Shown here: positions 29,022-37,722 of the stretch, piece after piece
Numbering within the stretch: the stretch's first letter is position 1
Layout: every line of letters begins with the position of its first letter
DNA from: Caenispirillum bisanense
Lineage (GTDB): Bacteria > Pseudomonadota > Alphaproteobacteria > Rhodospirillales > Rhodospirillaceae
Direction: 5' to 3'
Assembly (NCBI RefSeq): GCF_900230255.1
Contig: NZ_OCNJ01000005.1
Coordinates: forward strand, 124,001-188,000
Length of the DNA: 64,000 nt
Notes under the pieces: model-generated
The model's database searches: none
The model's input: the letters and a program-made list of their open reading frames with translations, nothing else
Told to the model about the DNA's origin: nothing
Translations under genes and position numbers: made by a program

Positions 29022-29070
29022 GGGCGGGTTTCCTTTCCACCGAGTGGTGAGAGAAACCACGAACGTCGTG

Positions 29071-29127
29071 TCGTGGCGCTTTAGCGGTTGGTGACGCGGC
29101 GCAAGCTGCTCTCGTCAAATTGCCGCG
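29071..29127 (-). ncRNA. SAM-II-like riboswitch upstream of metNIQ
   Basis: On the minus strand the order of elements follows the SAM-II consensus. The P1 5' arm CGCGGC (29127-29122) is followed by the conserved AATTTGA, a loop ending in CTTGC, the P1 3' arm GCCGCG (29100-29095), a short linker and GCTAAAG (29085-29079). The same order occurs in the marine metagenome SAM-II aptamer of known structure as I remember it. It sits between a TTGACA promoter and the metNIQ genes, where SAM control makes sense. The pseudoknot pairing was not checked with a covariance model. Confidence 0.75.
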
Positions 29128-29162
29128 GAGCCGTTTTGCGCCCGGCCCAGGCGTTGCCGTCC

Positions 29163-29191
29163 TACATCGGCCATGACGGCGGCCGTGTCAA
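29163..29191 (-). promoter_or_regulatory. predicted sigma-70 promoter of metNIQ
   Basis: On the minus strand a perfect -35 (TTGACA, 29191-29186) is followed after 17 bases by GATGTA (29168-29163), a weak -10. Transcription would start near 29155, about 28 bases before the riboswitch aptamer. A similar TTGAC/GATGTA pair occurs at 52226-52255. Confidence 0.55.
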
Positions 29192-29258
29192 GAATTCACC
29201 TATGCGTTGGCGGAATAGGGGGTAATACACAAGACTTGCAGGTAGAACCTGAAGCGGC

Positions 29259-30143
29259 TCAGCGGGGACGGTCGCTCAGCAGGGGCGCGGCGGCGCTCCA
29301 CCACTCGGGCCGCGTCTGCGCCAGGGCGGCGGCGGCGGCGCGGGCCTCGGCCTCGGCGGCGAACAGGCCGAAGCAGGTGGCGCCGCTGCCCGACATGCGG
29401 GCGAGCAGGCAGCCCGGCAGGGCGCCGATGTCCACCAGCACCGTGCCGATCTCCGGCGCCAGGGTCACCGCCGCCTTGGTCAGGTCGTTGGCGCGTGCCC
29501 GCAGGGCCTCGGCGAGCGCGGCGGCATCGGCCGGCGCCTCGGTCAGGGGCGCGGCCTGGTTGAAGCGGCCGCGGCGGGCGCGGAACACCTCGGGCGTCGA
29601 CACCGCCACCAGCGGATTGACCAGCACCAGCCAGGCCGGCGGCAGGGTCGGCGCATCAATGATGCCCTCACCCACGCCGGAGACATTGGCGGCGCGGCCC
29701 TGCAGGCAGACCGGCACGTCGGCCCCGAGCCCCAGCGCGAGCGCCATCAGATCCTCGCGCGGCGGCGCCACGTCCCACAGGCGGCACAGCGCCAGCAGCG
29801 CGGCGGCCGCATCGGCCGACCCGCCGCCGATGCCGGCCGCGACGGGCAGGCGCTTGGTCAGGGTCAGGCGGGCGCGCGGGGCGATGCCGGCGGCCTCTGC
29901 GAGGCGGCGGGCGGCCTTCAGCACGATGTTCTCCGCCCCGGCCGGCAGAGCGGCGGCGAGGGCCTCGGCGAAGGGGCCGTCGACGTGCAGGGCGAGATCC
30001 TCGGCCGGCGCCGCGGTCAGCGTGTCGCCGACGCCGGCGAAGGCGATCAGGCTGTCGAGCAGGTGATAGCCGTCGTCCCGCCGCCCGACCACGTGCAGGC
30101 TCAGGTTGACCTTGGCGGGGGCCTCGACGACGACGACCGTCAT
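29259..30143 (-). CDS. ispE: 4-diphosphocytidyl-2-C-methyl-D-erythritol kinase
   Basis: The 294-residue GHMP kinase phosphorylates CDP-methylerythritol in the MEP pathway to isoprenoids. It shows the N-terminal APAKVNLSLHVVGRRDDGYH segment, the ATP-binding PVAAGIGGGSADAAAAL and the C-terminal LARMSGSGATCFGLF loop. Length is normal. It lies five bases after the TPR-protein gene on the same strand, an arrangement compatible with co-transcription. The adjacent upstream intergenic DNA on its other side belongs to the metNIQ leader. Confidence 0.95.
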   Translation of the reverse strand: MTVVVVEAPAKVNLSLHVVGRRDDGYHLLDSLIAFAGVGDTLTAAPAEDLALHVDGPFAEALAAALPAGAENIVLKAARRLAEAAGIAPRARLTLTKRLPVAAGIGGGSADAAAALLALCRLWDVAPPREDLMALALGLGADVPVCLQGRAANVSGVGEGIIDAPTLPPAWLVLVNPLVAVSTPEVFRARRGRFNQAAPLTEAPADAAALAEALRARANDLTKAAVTLAPEIGTVLVDIGALPGCLLARMSGSGATCFGLFAAEAEARAAAAALAQTRPEWWSAAAPLLSDRPR

Positions 30144-30148
30144 GGCGC

Positions 30149-31969
30149 TCAGTTGCCGGCGGCGGCGGGCTGGGCCGGCGTGTGCTCGGGCTCGCCCAGG
30201 CCGTCGCGGATCTTCTCACGCAGGCGGTCGGCCTGGCCCGGTTCCTCCGGCTTCATGTCGAGCGCCCGCTGCCACTGGAAGCGCGCCTCGTTGCGCCGGC
30301 CGACCATCCAGTAGGCGTCGCCCAGGTGGTCGTTGATGGTCGGGTCCTCGGGCGTCAGTTCCACGGCGCGCTCCAGGTGGCGCACGGCCTCGGGATAGTC
30401 GCCCATGAGGAACAGCACCCAGCCCAGGCTGTCGACGATGTAGCCGTCGCGCGGCCGCTGCTGCACGGCCTTCTCGATCATCTCGCGGCCTTCGGCGAGG
30501 TTCATGCCCTTGTCGATCCACGAATAGCCGAGGTAGTTGAGCACGAAGGGCTGGTCGGGGCTGAGGTCCAGTGCCTTCTTGAAGTCGGCTTCGGCCTGCG
30601 ACCACTGGTCGGCGCGCTCGTGGGCGATGCCGCGGCTGTAGTACCACGACCAGTGCTCCGGCCCGATGACCGGCACGCGGTCGAGGGCGGCATCGTAGGC
30701 CGCGACGGCCTCGGTCCACTGCTTGTTGCGGCGGTGCAGGTCGCCGACCACCACCAGCGGCTCGGCGCGGTCGGGGAAGGCCGCCGCCACCTCGCGCAGC
30801 AGCGCCACCGCCTCGTCCAGGCGGTCCAGGCGCTCCAGGTTGTCGGCCATGCGCAGGCGGGCGGTGTACCACGCGATGCTGCCGGGCTCGGCGGTGGCAT
30901 AGACCTCGTTGGCGTCGGCCTCGCGGCCCATGCGGGTGAGGATGTCGCCGGTCAGCATGCGGGCGAGCGCCAGGTCGCGGTCGAGGTGCTGGGCGAGGCG
31001 CGCGAAGGCCAGCGCCGTGTCGAAGGCATTGCCCTGCAGCAGCGTGGTGGCGGCGCCGTAGAACACCTCCGCCATGCCGTCGCGGGCGTCGGCGACCGGC
31101 GCCTGCTTGCCGCCCTGGGAGCGGATCTCCTCCAGCGCCGCCTGGATCAGGCCGTTGTCGTTGTGGGCGGCGGCGAACTCGTCGAGCAGCGCCTCCGCCT
31201 CCTGCGTCCGGCCCTGGCGGTAGAGCCAGCTGGCGCCGGCCTGCAGGGCGCGCAGGGTGATGTCCGGCGCGTCGGCCAGCACCGTGGCGTAATGGCGGTC
31301 GGCCTCTTCCGTGCGGCCGGCGATGTCGGCCAGCAGGGCGGCGTGGAAGGCGTAGAGATCCTGGAACTGCGGCTGGTCCTTCAGCGGTTCCAGGACTTTG
31401 AGCGCCGGCTCCCAGCGCTTCTGCCCAGCCAGCGCCCAGGCGCGCATGAGCGGTACCATGAAGGCGTTGAGGCCGCGGTCGTCGAGCCGCGCCACGATCT
31501 CCTCCGCCGGGGCGAAGCGGCCGTCGGCGACGGCGGAGGCGGCGAGCACCAGCGGCGCCAGCGGCTCGGAGGCGTCGAGCGCCAGGGCCTTGCGGGCGAG
31601 CGGCACCGCATCCTCGATGCGGCCCTCGGCCACCAGGTAGAAGTAGGCGCGGCGCAGGATGAGCGGGTTTTCCGGGTCGGCCTCCAGCGCTTCGACGAAG
31701 CGGTCGGCGGCGACGCGGGTGTCGCCCCCCATCTGGGCCTGGCGGGCGGCGAGGTAGCTGCCGTAGCCCTGCGGCCCGGACACCAGCGGCTCGCCCTCGC
31801 GGATCTTGCCGAGGCCCCAGGCGCGCAGATCGTGGATGGTGCCGGCCTGCGCCGTCACCGACCCGTCGCCGGCCTTGCCCGCGGTGGCGCAGGCGGTGGG
31901 AACCAGGGCGAGCAGGGCGGCGAGCGCGGCCCCGCGCAACAGGCGGGCGGACAGGCAATCCAGGGTCAT
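30149..31969 (-). CDS. exported TPR-repeat protein
   Basis: The predicted 606-residue protein begins with a hydrophobic signal (LLRGAALAALLALVPTACA). A cysteine follows TA, but the lipobox is poor (P at -3), so lipoprotein status is uncertain. The remainder is tandem helical repeats. Clear TPR units near the C-terminus include WSQAEADFKKALDLSPDQPF, GDYPEAVRHLERAVELTPED and RNEARFQWQRALDMKPEEP. Proteins of this form are scaffolds for envelope complexes. It sits upstream of ispE with a five-base gap, a pairing common in alphaproteobacteria. No enzymatic domain is visible. Confidence 0.8.
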   Translation of the reverse strand: MTLDCLSARLLRGAALAALLALVPTACATAGKAGDGSVTAQAGTIHDLRAWGLGKIREGEPLVSGPQGYGSYLAARQAQMGGDTRVAADRFVEALEADPENPLILRRAYFYLVAEGRIEDAVPLARKALALDASEPLAPLVLAASAVADGRFAPAEEIVARLDDRGLNAFMVPLMRAWALAGQKRWEPALKVLEPLKDQPQFQDLYAFHAALLADIAGRTEEADRHYATVLADAPDITLRALQAGASWLYRQGRTQEAEALLDEFAAAHNDNGLIQAALEEIRSQGGKQAPVADARDGMAEVFYGAATTLLQGNAFDTALAFARLAQHLDRDLALARMLTGDILTRMGREADANEVYATAEPGSIAWYTARLRMADNLERLDRLDEAVALLREVAAAFPDRAEPLVVVGDLHRRNKQWTEAVAAYDAALDRVPVIGPEHWSWYYSRGIAHERADQWSQAEADFKKALDLSPDQPFVLNYLGYSWIDKGMNLAEGREMIEKAVQQRPRDGYIVDSLGWVLFLMGDYPEAVRHLERAVELTPEDPTINDHLGDAYWMVGRRNEARFQWQRALDMKPEEPGQADRLREKIRDGLGEPEHTPAQPAAAGN

Positions 31970-32091
31970 GAAGATCCGTCGATCAGGGGCACCGGAAACG
32001 TTCCGGCGCCAGTATGGCGCAAGCGGGGGGCACCCCGCCACCGCCGCGGCCGGAAAAACCGGCCCGCCGCGGCGCGCGGCGCCCCATGCGC

Positions 32092-33726
32092 TCACATATT
32101 GGGATAATTGGGGCCGTCGCCACCCTGCGGCACCACCCAATTGATGTTCTGGGTGGGATCCTTGATGTCGCAGGTCTTGCAGTGCACGCAGTTCTGCGCG
32201 TTGATCTGCAGGCGGCGGCCGCCCTTCTGCTCGTCTTCCACGAACTCGTAGACGCCGGCCGGGCAATAACGTTGCTCGGGACCGTCGTAGTCGGCCAGGT
32301 TGACCGCCGTCGGGATCGACTGATCCTTGAGCGTCAGGTGGCTCGGCTGGTCTTCCTCGTGGTTGGTGTTGGAGATGAACACCGAGGACAGGCGGTCGAA
32401 GCTGATGACGCCGTCGGGCTTCGGGTAGTCGATCTTCGGGCACTCGCTCGCCTTCTTGAGCTGCGCGTGGTCCTCGTGGATCTTGAAGGTCCACGGGGTC
32501 TTGCCCTTGAAGACGTAGGTCTCGAGCGCCGAATAGGCGATGCCGAAGTACAGGCCCTTGTGGAAGCTCGGGCGGATGTTGCGCACCTTGTAGAGCTCGT
32601 CCCACACCCAGCTCTGCTTGATGAGGTCGCCGTAGGCGGCGGGCTCGCGGGCCGGCGCATCCTTGCCCAGCTCGGCGAAGACCGCCTCGGCGCACACCAT
32701 GGCCGACTTCATGGCGGTGTGGGTGCCCTTGATCTTCGGCACGTTGAGGAAGCCCGCCGTGTCGCCGACCAGGGCGCCGCCCGGGAAGGTGAGCTTCGGG
32801 ATGGACTGGTAGCCGCCTTCCGACAGCGCACGGGCGCCGTAGGAGACGCGGCGGCCGCCTTCCAGCAGCGGGCGGATGGCCGGGTGCTGCTTGAAGCGCT
32901 GGAATTCCTCGAACGGCGACAGGTGCGGGTTCTGGTAGTCGAGGCCGACCACGAAGCCGATGGCGAGCTGGTTGCCGTCCAGGTGGTAGATGAACGAGCC
33001 GCCGTAGGTGTGCGGGTCCATGGGCCAGCCGACCGTGTGCATGATCGTGCCCGGCTTGGACTTGGCGGGCTCGATCTCCCACAGTTCCTTGATGCCGATG
33101 CCGTAGGTCTGCGGGTCGCAGTCCTTGCGCAGGTCGAACTTGGTGAACAGCGCCTTGCTCAGGCTGCCGCGGCAGCCCTCGGCGAAGAGGGTGTACTTGG
33201 CGTGCAGTTCCATGCCCGGCGTGTAGCCGGCGGTGCGCTCGCCGTTCTTGCCGATGCCCATGTCGCCGGTGGCGACACCCTTGACGGCGCCGGTCTCGTC
33301 GTACAGCACCTCGGCGGCCGCGAAGCCGGGGTAGACCTCGACGCCCAGCTCTTCCGCCTGCTGGCCGAGCCAGCGGGTGACGTTGCCGAGCGAGACGATG
33401 TAGTTGCCGGCGTTGTGCATCTGCGGCGGCGTCGGCAGCTTGAAGCTGCCGGTCTTCGTCAGGTAGACGAAGCTGTCGTCCTTGGCCGGGACGGTCAGCG
33501 GCGCATCCTTGCTCTTCCAGTCGGGGATCAGCTCGTCCAGGGCGCGCGTCTCGATGACCGCGCCGGACAGGATGTGGGCGCCGACCTCCGAGCCCTTTTC
33601 GATGACGCAGACAGAAATCTCGCGGTCATTCTCGAGGGCGAGCTGGCGCAGCCGGATCGCGGCCGACAGACCGGCAGGGCCGGCGCCGACGACCACGACG
33701 TCGAATTCCATCGATTCCCGTTCCAT
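32092..33726 (-). CDS. electron transfer flavoprotein-ubiquinone oxidoreductase
   Basis: The 544-residue ETF-QO passes electrons from electron-transfer flavoprotein, reduced by fatty-acid and amino-acid dehydrogenases, to ubiquinone. It shows the FAD dinucleotide motif [15 protein letters not shown] (about 12-26), the family segment [15 protein letters not shown] and the C-terminal 4Fe-4S site, made up of Cys in CPAGVYEF and the [14 protein letters not shown] cluster. It is monotopic in the inner membrane. It feeds the quinone pool used by the bc1 complex encoded at 10-12.7 kb. Two Met codons are possible (33726 or 33711); GGAAGG upstream supports the first. Confidence 0.95.
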   Translation of the reverse strand: MERESMEFDVVVVGAGPAGLSAAIRLRQLALENDREISVCVIEKGSEVGAHILSGAVIETRALDELIPDWKSKDAPLTVPAKDDSFVYLTKTGSFKLPTPPQMHNAGNYIVSLGNVTRWLGQQAEELGVEVYPGFAAAEVLYDETGAVKGVATGDMGIGKNGERTAGYTPGMELHAKYTLFAEGCRGSLSKALFTKFDLRKDCDPQTYGIGIKELWEIEPAKSKPGTIMHTVGWPMDPHTYGGSFIYHLDGNQLAIGFVVGLDYQNPHLSPFEEFQRFKQHPAIRPLLEGGRRVSYGARALSEGGYQSIPKLTFPGGALVGDTAGFLNVPKIKGTHTAMKSAMVCAEAVFAELGKDAPAREPAAYGDLIKQSWVWDELYKVRNIRPSFHKGLYFGIAYSALETYVFKGKTPWTFKIHEDHAQLKKASECPKIDYPKPDGVISFDRLSSVFISNTNHEEDQPSHLTLKDQSIPTAVNLADYDGPEQRYCPAGVYEFVEDEQKGGRRLQINAQNCVHCKTCDIKDPTQNINWVVPQGGDGPNYPNM

Positions 33727-33848
33727 CCTTCCTCCAAAACTCTGCGGCCCGCTCAGCGCGGTAGAGGCTTCCCGTTCCCGTGGAGCGGTTTATACCACAT
33801 CATTCGTCCCTGTATCGAAAAACCAAGCCGCCTGTTACCTTGCCCGCC

Positions 33849-34778
33849 ATGACCGCCGACGCCCCGCCCGCCGCCGACCCGCTCGCCCTCGACCTGACGC
33901 CGGAGGCCCTCCTGCGCTGGTACGTGGATGCCGGCGTCGACGAGTGCATCGCCGAGACCCCGGTCGACCGCTACGCCCTCTCCGCCCGCCTGCTGGCCGA
34001 GGCGGAAGCCCGCCGTGCCCGTGGCCCGGCGCCCGCCCCCGGCCGCCCCGGCGCTCCCGGCCGCCCGCAGACAGGCCCCGCCCCCGCCGCCCGCCGCGCC
34101 CCCGGCGCGCCGCCGCCCGCCGCCGCTCCGGCGCGGCCGCTGGCGGCGCACGGGCAGGAGATGCGCTCCGCCGCCGCGCTGGCCTCGGAATGCCGCACGC
34201 TGGAGGCGCTGCACGCCGCCATGCAGGGCTTCGACGCCTGCCCGCTGAAGGTGACCGCCACCAACACCGTCTTCGCCGACGGCAACCCGCAGGCCGACCT
34301 CATGGTCATCGGCGAGGCGCCGGGCGCCGAAGAGGACCGCCAGGGCCTGCCCTTCGTGGGCGCCAGCGGCCAGTTGCTCGACCGCATGCTGGCGTCCATC
34401 GGGCTGAGCCGGCAGACCTTCTACATCACCAACGTCATCCCCTGGCGCCCGCCCGGCAACCGCAAGCCGACGCCGCAGGAGGTGGGCCTGTGCCTGCCCT
34501 TCATCCAGCGGCACATCGAGCTGGTGGACCCCAAGGTGATCCTCATGGTCGGCGGCCTGTCGGCCTCGACGCTGGCGGCCCGCAACGAGGGCATCACCAA
34601 GCTGCGCGGCAAGTGGATCGACTACGCGAGCCCCGGCCTGTCGCACCCCATCCCGGCCATCGCCACCTTCCACCCGGCCTACCTGCTGCGCAGCCCGCAG
34701 ATGAAGAAGCTGGCGTGGCGCGACCTGCTCACCCTGCGCCAGCGCATGCGGGAGTTGGGGTGCAGCAGCGTGGCGTGA
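33849..34778 (+). CDS. family 4-like uracil-DNA glycosylase lacking Fe-S cysteines
   Basis: The predicted 309-residue protein has an Ala/Pro-rich N-terminal region of about 100 residues, then a family 4-type glycosylase domain: motif A GEAPGAEEDRQGLPFVG (155-171), NVIPWRPPGNRKPT (195-208) and motif B HPAYLLR (275-281). It should remove uracil from DNA. In canonical family 4 enzymes four cysteines hold a 4Fe-4S cluster. Here only Cys131 and Cys215 occur in register, and the first and third positions read Phe128 and Trp199. This recalls the Fe-S-free enzyme described from Bradyrhizobium. The start at 33849 follows the domain logic; it diverges from the ETF-QO gene. Confidence 0.85.
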   Translation: MTADAPPAADPLALDLTPEALLRWYVDAGVDECIAETPVDRYALSARLLAEAEARRARGPAPAPGRPGAPGRPQTGPAPAARRAPGAPPPAAAPARPLAAHGQEMRSAAALASECRTLEALHAAMQGFDACPLKVTATNTVFADGNPQADLMVIGEAPGAEEDRQGLPFVGASGQLLDRMLASIGLSRQTFYITNVIPWRPPGNRKPTPQEVGLCLPFIQRHIELVDPKVILMVGGLSASTLAARNEGITKLRGKWIDYASPGLSHPIPAIATFHPAYLLRSPQMKKLAWRDLLTLRQRMRELGCSSVA

Positions 34779-34850
34779 GGGGGATGGGGGCGGGCCGGTT
34801 CCGGTGTGCCTGCCGTGGAGGACGGCGCCCACGCTCGCCGGCGGAGACGT

Positions 34851-35172
34851 CCGTGGATGGCCGGGTCAAGCCCGGCCATGACAATTTCTGACGGTATTTC
34901 AATACGTTGTCATGCCCGGCCTCCGAGCCGGGCATCCACGGCGGGCACGGCGCCCGCCGCGAAGAACGGCGCCCACGCCCACCGGCAGAGACGCTCGTGG
35001 CTGGCGGGGTCGACCCCGGCCATGACACTTTCTTCTTTCTTTTCAACCACTTGTCATGCCCGGCCTCCGAGCCGGGCATCCACGGCGTGCACCGCGCCTG
35101 CCGTGGAGGACGGCGCCCGACGCCCACAGGCGGAGACGCCCGTGGATGGCCGGGTCGAGCCCGGCCATGACA
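34851..35172. repeat. tandem array of palindromic intergenic repeats (five units)
   Basis: The 448-base gap between the glycosylase gene and pgi (34779-35226) holds five palindromic units at 34851-34882, 34908-34941, 34996-35027, 35051-35085 and 35140-35172. They alternate between the forms CCGTGGATGGCCGGG...CCCGGCCATGACA and its inverse TGTCATGCCCGGC...GCCGGGCATCCACGG. Odd units are about 145 bases apart, even ones 143, and intervening DNA (GACGGCGCCCACGC type) is also conserved. The array is therefore 2.5 copies of a composite element. The same family appears at 61180-61352. Confidence 0.85.
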
Positions 35173-35226
35173 ATTTTCAGCAGTATCTCAAGCACTTGCC
35201 GCACTCCGCCGTGGAGGACGCCGCCC

Positions 35227-36885
35227 TCACCCGCCGGTGCGCATCTCCAGCCAGGCGTTGATGAGCCCGTTGGTGGAGGCGTCGTGGCCGTCCACCGGCG
35301 TGCCCGCCTCCAGTTCCGGCAGGATCTGCTTGGCGAGTTGCTTGCCCAGTTCCACACCCCACTGGTCGAAGCTGTTGACGTCCCACACCGCGCCCTGGAC
35401 GAACACCTTGTGCTCGTACAGCGCGATGAGCATGCCGAGCGTATGCGGGTCTACCTGGTCGACCAGGATGGAGGTCGACGGCCGGTTGCCGGGGAACACG
35501 CGGTGCGGCAGGGCGGCGGCGACGGCGGCCTCGTCCAGGCCCTTGGCGGCCAGTTCGGCGCGCACTTCGTCGGGCGTCTTGCCGCGCATCAGCGCTTCGG
35601 TCTGGGCGAAGAAGTTGGACAGCAGGATGGCGTGATGGTCGCCGATGGGGTTCTGGCTGCGGGCCGGCGCGATGAAGTCGCACGGCACCATGCGGGTGCC
35701 CTGGTGGATGAGCTGGTAGAACGAGTGCTGGCCGTTGGTGCCCGGCTCGCCGAACAGGATGGGGCCGGTCTGCACGTCCACCGGCTCGCCCGACAGGGTC
35801 ACGCGTTTGCCGTTGCTTTCCATGTCCACCTGCTGGAAGTGGGCCGGGAAGCGGTGCAGGTACTGGTCGTAGGGCAGGATGGCGTAGGTGTCGGCGCCGA
35901 AGAAGTCGACGTACCACACGCCGATCATCGCCAGCAGCACGGGGATGTTCTGGTCCAGCGGCGCGGTGCGGAAGTGCTCGTCCATGGCGTGGCCGCCGGC
36001 GAGCAGTTGCTCGAACCGCTCGAACCCGACCGCGACCGCGATGGGCAGGCCGATGGCCGACCACAGGGAATAGCGCCCGCCGACCCAGTCCCAGAACTCG
36101 AACATGTTCGCGGTGTCGATGCCGAAGGCGGCGACGTCCTGGCCGTTGGTCGACAGCGCCGCGAAGTGCTTCGCCACCGCGTCCTCGCCGAGCGCCTCGA
36201 CGATCCAGCGCCGCGCGGTGTGGGCGTTGGTCAGGGTTTCCTGCGTCGTGAAGGTCTTGGACGCGACCAGGAACAGCGTCGTCGCCGGATCGCAGGCCTT
36301 CAGCACCTCGGCGATGTCGCTGCCGTCGACGTTGGAGACGAAGCGCACCCGCAGGCCCGGCTGGTGCCAGGGCTTCAGCGCCTCCACCACCATGCGCGGC
36401 CCGAGGTCGGAGCCGCCGATGCCGATGTTCACCACGTCGGTGATGCGCTGCCCCGTCGCCCCGGTCCAGGCGCCGGAGCGGATGCGGTCGGAGAAGTCCT
36501 TCATCTTGGCCAGCACGGCGGTCACCGCCGGCATGACGTCCTGCCCGTCCACCAGCACCGGGCGGCCGGAGCGGTTGCGCAGGGCGGTGTGGAGGACGGC
36601 GCGGCCTTCCGTCGTGTTGATCTTCTCGCCGGCGAACATGGCGTCGCGCTTGGCTTCCACGCCGCACTCGCGGGCGAGGTCGAGCAGCAGGGCGAGCGTC
36701 GCGTCGGTCAGGCGGTTCTTGGAGAAATCCACCAGCATCCCCGGCAGGCGCCGCGAGAAGCGGCGGAAGCGGTCGGCGTCGGACGCGAACAGGTCGCGCA
36801 GGTGGACCTCCGCGATGCGGCCGTGATGCTGCGCCAGGGCTTCGTAGGCCGGGCACTCGGTCAGGCGCGACGGACGTGCGGGCAT
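35227..36885 (-). CDS. pgi: glucose-6-phosphate isomerase
   Basis: The 552-residue enzyme interconverts glucose-6-phosphate and fructose-6-phosphate. Family signatures are complete: [48 protein letters not shown] (PGI signature region), [11 protein letters not shown] and [14 protein letters not shown]. The C-terminal [20 protein letters not shown] includes the expected active-site Lys/His area. Full length and cytoplasmic. GGAGAG precedes the ATG. It is monocistronic, bounded by the repeat array and the hemerythrin gene. Confidence 0.96.
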   Translation of the reverse strand: MPARPSRLTECPAYEALAQHHGRIAEVHLRDLFASDADRFRRFSRRLPGMLVDFSKNRLTDATLALLLDLARECGVEAKRDAMFAGEKINTTEGRAVLHTALRNRSGRPVLVDGQDVMPAVTAVLAKMKDFSDRIRSGAWTGATGQRITDVVNIGIGGSDLGPRMVVEALKPWHQPGLRVRFVSNVDGSDIAEVLKACDPATTLFLVASKTFTTQETLTNAHTARRWIVEALGEDAVAKHFAALSTNGQDVAAFGIDTANMFEFWDWVGGRYSLWSAIGLPIAVAVGFERFEQLLAGGHAMDEHFRTAPLDQNIPVLLAMIGVWYVDFFGADTYAILPYDQYLHRFPAHFQQVDMESNGKRVTLSGEPVDVQTGPILFGEPGTNGQHSFYQLIHQGTRMVPCDFIAPARSQNPIGDHHAILLSNFFAQTEALMRGKTPDEVRAELAAKGLDEAAVAAALPHRVFPGNRPSTSILVDQVDPHTLGMLIALYEHKVFVQGAVWDVNSFDQWGVELGKQLAKQILPELEAGTPVDGHDASTNGLINAWLEMRTGG

Positions 36886-37008
36886 GGTGGGCGTCTCTCC
36901 TCTCTCCGCGCGGGAATCCCCTTCCCCAACGCAGGGGAACGGTAGCAGGCTTCGCGGCGCAGAAACAGGGAGCGGCGCATGACGGTTGCGCGAAAGACGA
37001 GCGCCGCC

Positions 37009-37533
37009 TCAGGCCGACTCGCGGCACAGCAGGCCGAACACCGGCGCCGGCCGCGGCGGCCAGTGCAGCGGCGCCTGCGCGAGGATGGGCTCGGCCAGCA
37101 CGTCGGCCCCGAACAGGCGGCCGATGCGCAGGGCGTTGTCCTCGTAGAAGGGCTTGTCGATCATGTCGAGATCGCAGACGTGCTGGTGCCACCAGTCGAA
37201 GATGACCGGCATCACCGCCCGCAGCCGCCCCAGGTCGCGGTGGGTGGCGTATTCGGTCCGCACCCCGTCGGACCACGCGACGAAGGCGGCATGGGCATGC
37301 TCGTGCGCCGCCTCCACCGGGCGGTCGAGGGCGCGGCACACGCGCTCTTCCCGCAGCACATGGGCGCGGGTCAGTTCCACCCCCACGGTGAGCAGGCTGG
37401 CGACCACCTCGAAGCTCTCATGGCTGCGCACGGCGGCGTCGAGCCGCCGCACCAGCGCCAGAAGCGCCCGGTGATCGGCGTCGAGCAGGTCGCATCCGAC
37501 GCTCATGTCCGGAGTCCACAGCAGGTCAGGCAT
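37009..37533 (-). CDS. bacteriohemerythrin
   Basis: The predicted 174-residue protein has every ligand of a hemerythrin di-iron site: His21 (DADH), His58 and Glu62 (AHVLREE), His77 and His81 (AHEHAH), His116 and Asp121 (WWHQHVCDLD). Such proteins bind O2, possibly for storage, delivery or sensing. The C-terminal 35 residues extend beyond the domain and are Pro-rich. I chose the Met at 37533 because MPDLLWTPDMSVG matches the family start; a longer frame upstream adds unrelated residues. It is monocistronic, with pgi following on the same strand 123 bases on. Confidence 0.88.
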   Translation of the reverse strand: MPDLLWTPDMSVGCDLLDADHRALLALVRRLDAAVRSHESFEVVASLLTVGVELTRAHVLREERVCRALDRPVEAAHEHAHAAFVAWSDGVRTEYATHRDLGRLRAVMPVIFDWWHQHVCDLDMIDKPFYEDNALRIGRLFGADVLAEPILAQAPLHWPPRPAPVFGLLCRESA

Positions 37534-37664
37534 CTGCCGGCATCGCCTTGTCTGATCAGTGAAGTGTCCGCCGCCCCCGTCCGGCGCCTCCACTGGAACG
37601 ATCATCACGCCCGGGACGATAGCGCAGGGCGTAAAAACCGTCAGCACGGCTTAGGTAATAGGTG

Positions 37665-37678
37665 TGAACGGCGGTTCA
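37665..37678. promoter_or_regulatory. inverted repeat upstream of the hemerythrin gene
   Basis: TGAAC-GGCG-GTTCA is a short perfect inverted repeat in the 189-base gap between the hemerythrin start and the M16 operon end. It could be an operator for the hemerythrin gene, but it lies about 130 bases from the start and five-base arms can arise by chance. Confidence 0.2.
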
Positions 37679-37690
37679 TAGACCTGCGTC

Positions 37691-37714
37691 TGCTCCGGTC
37701 ATTCGACCGGAGCA
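37691..37714 (-). terminator. terminator hairpin after the M16 peptidase pair
   Basis: A ten-base-pair stem (TGCTCCGGTC at 37691-37700 with GACCGGAGCA at 37705-37714) and four-base loop lie nine bases beyond the second M16 gene's stop. No T-tract follows, so strength is uncertain. Confidence 0.6.
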
Positions 37715-37722
37715 GGGTCACC

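Noticed and set aside
34779-35226. CRISPR array
   Set aside because: The units are palindromic, alternate in orientation, and the intervening DNA is itself repeated rather than unique.
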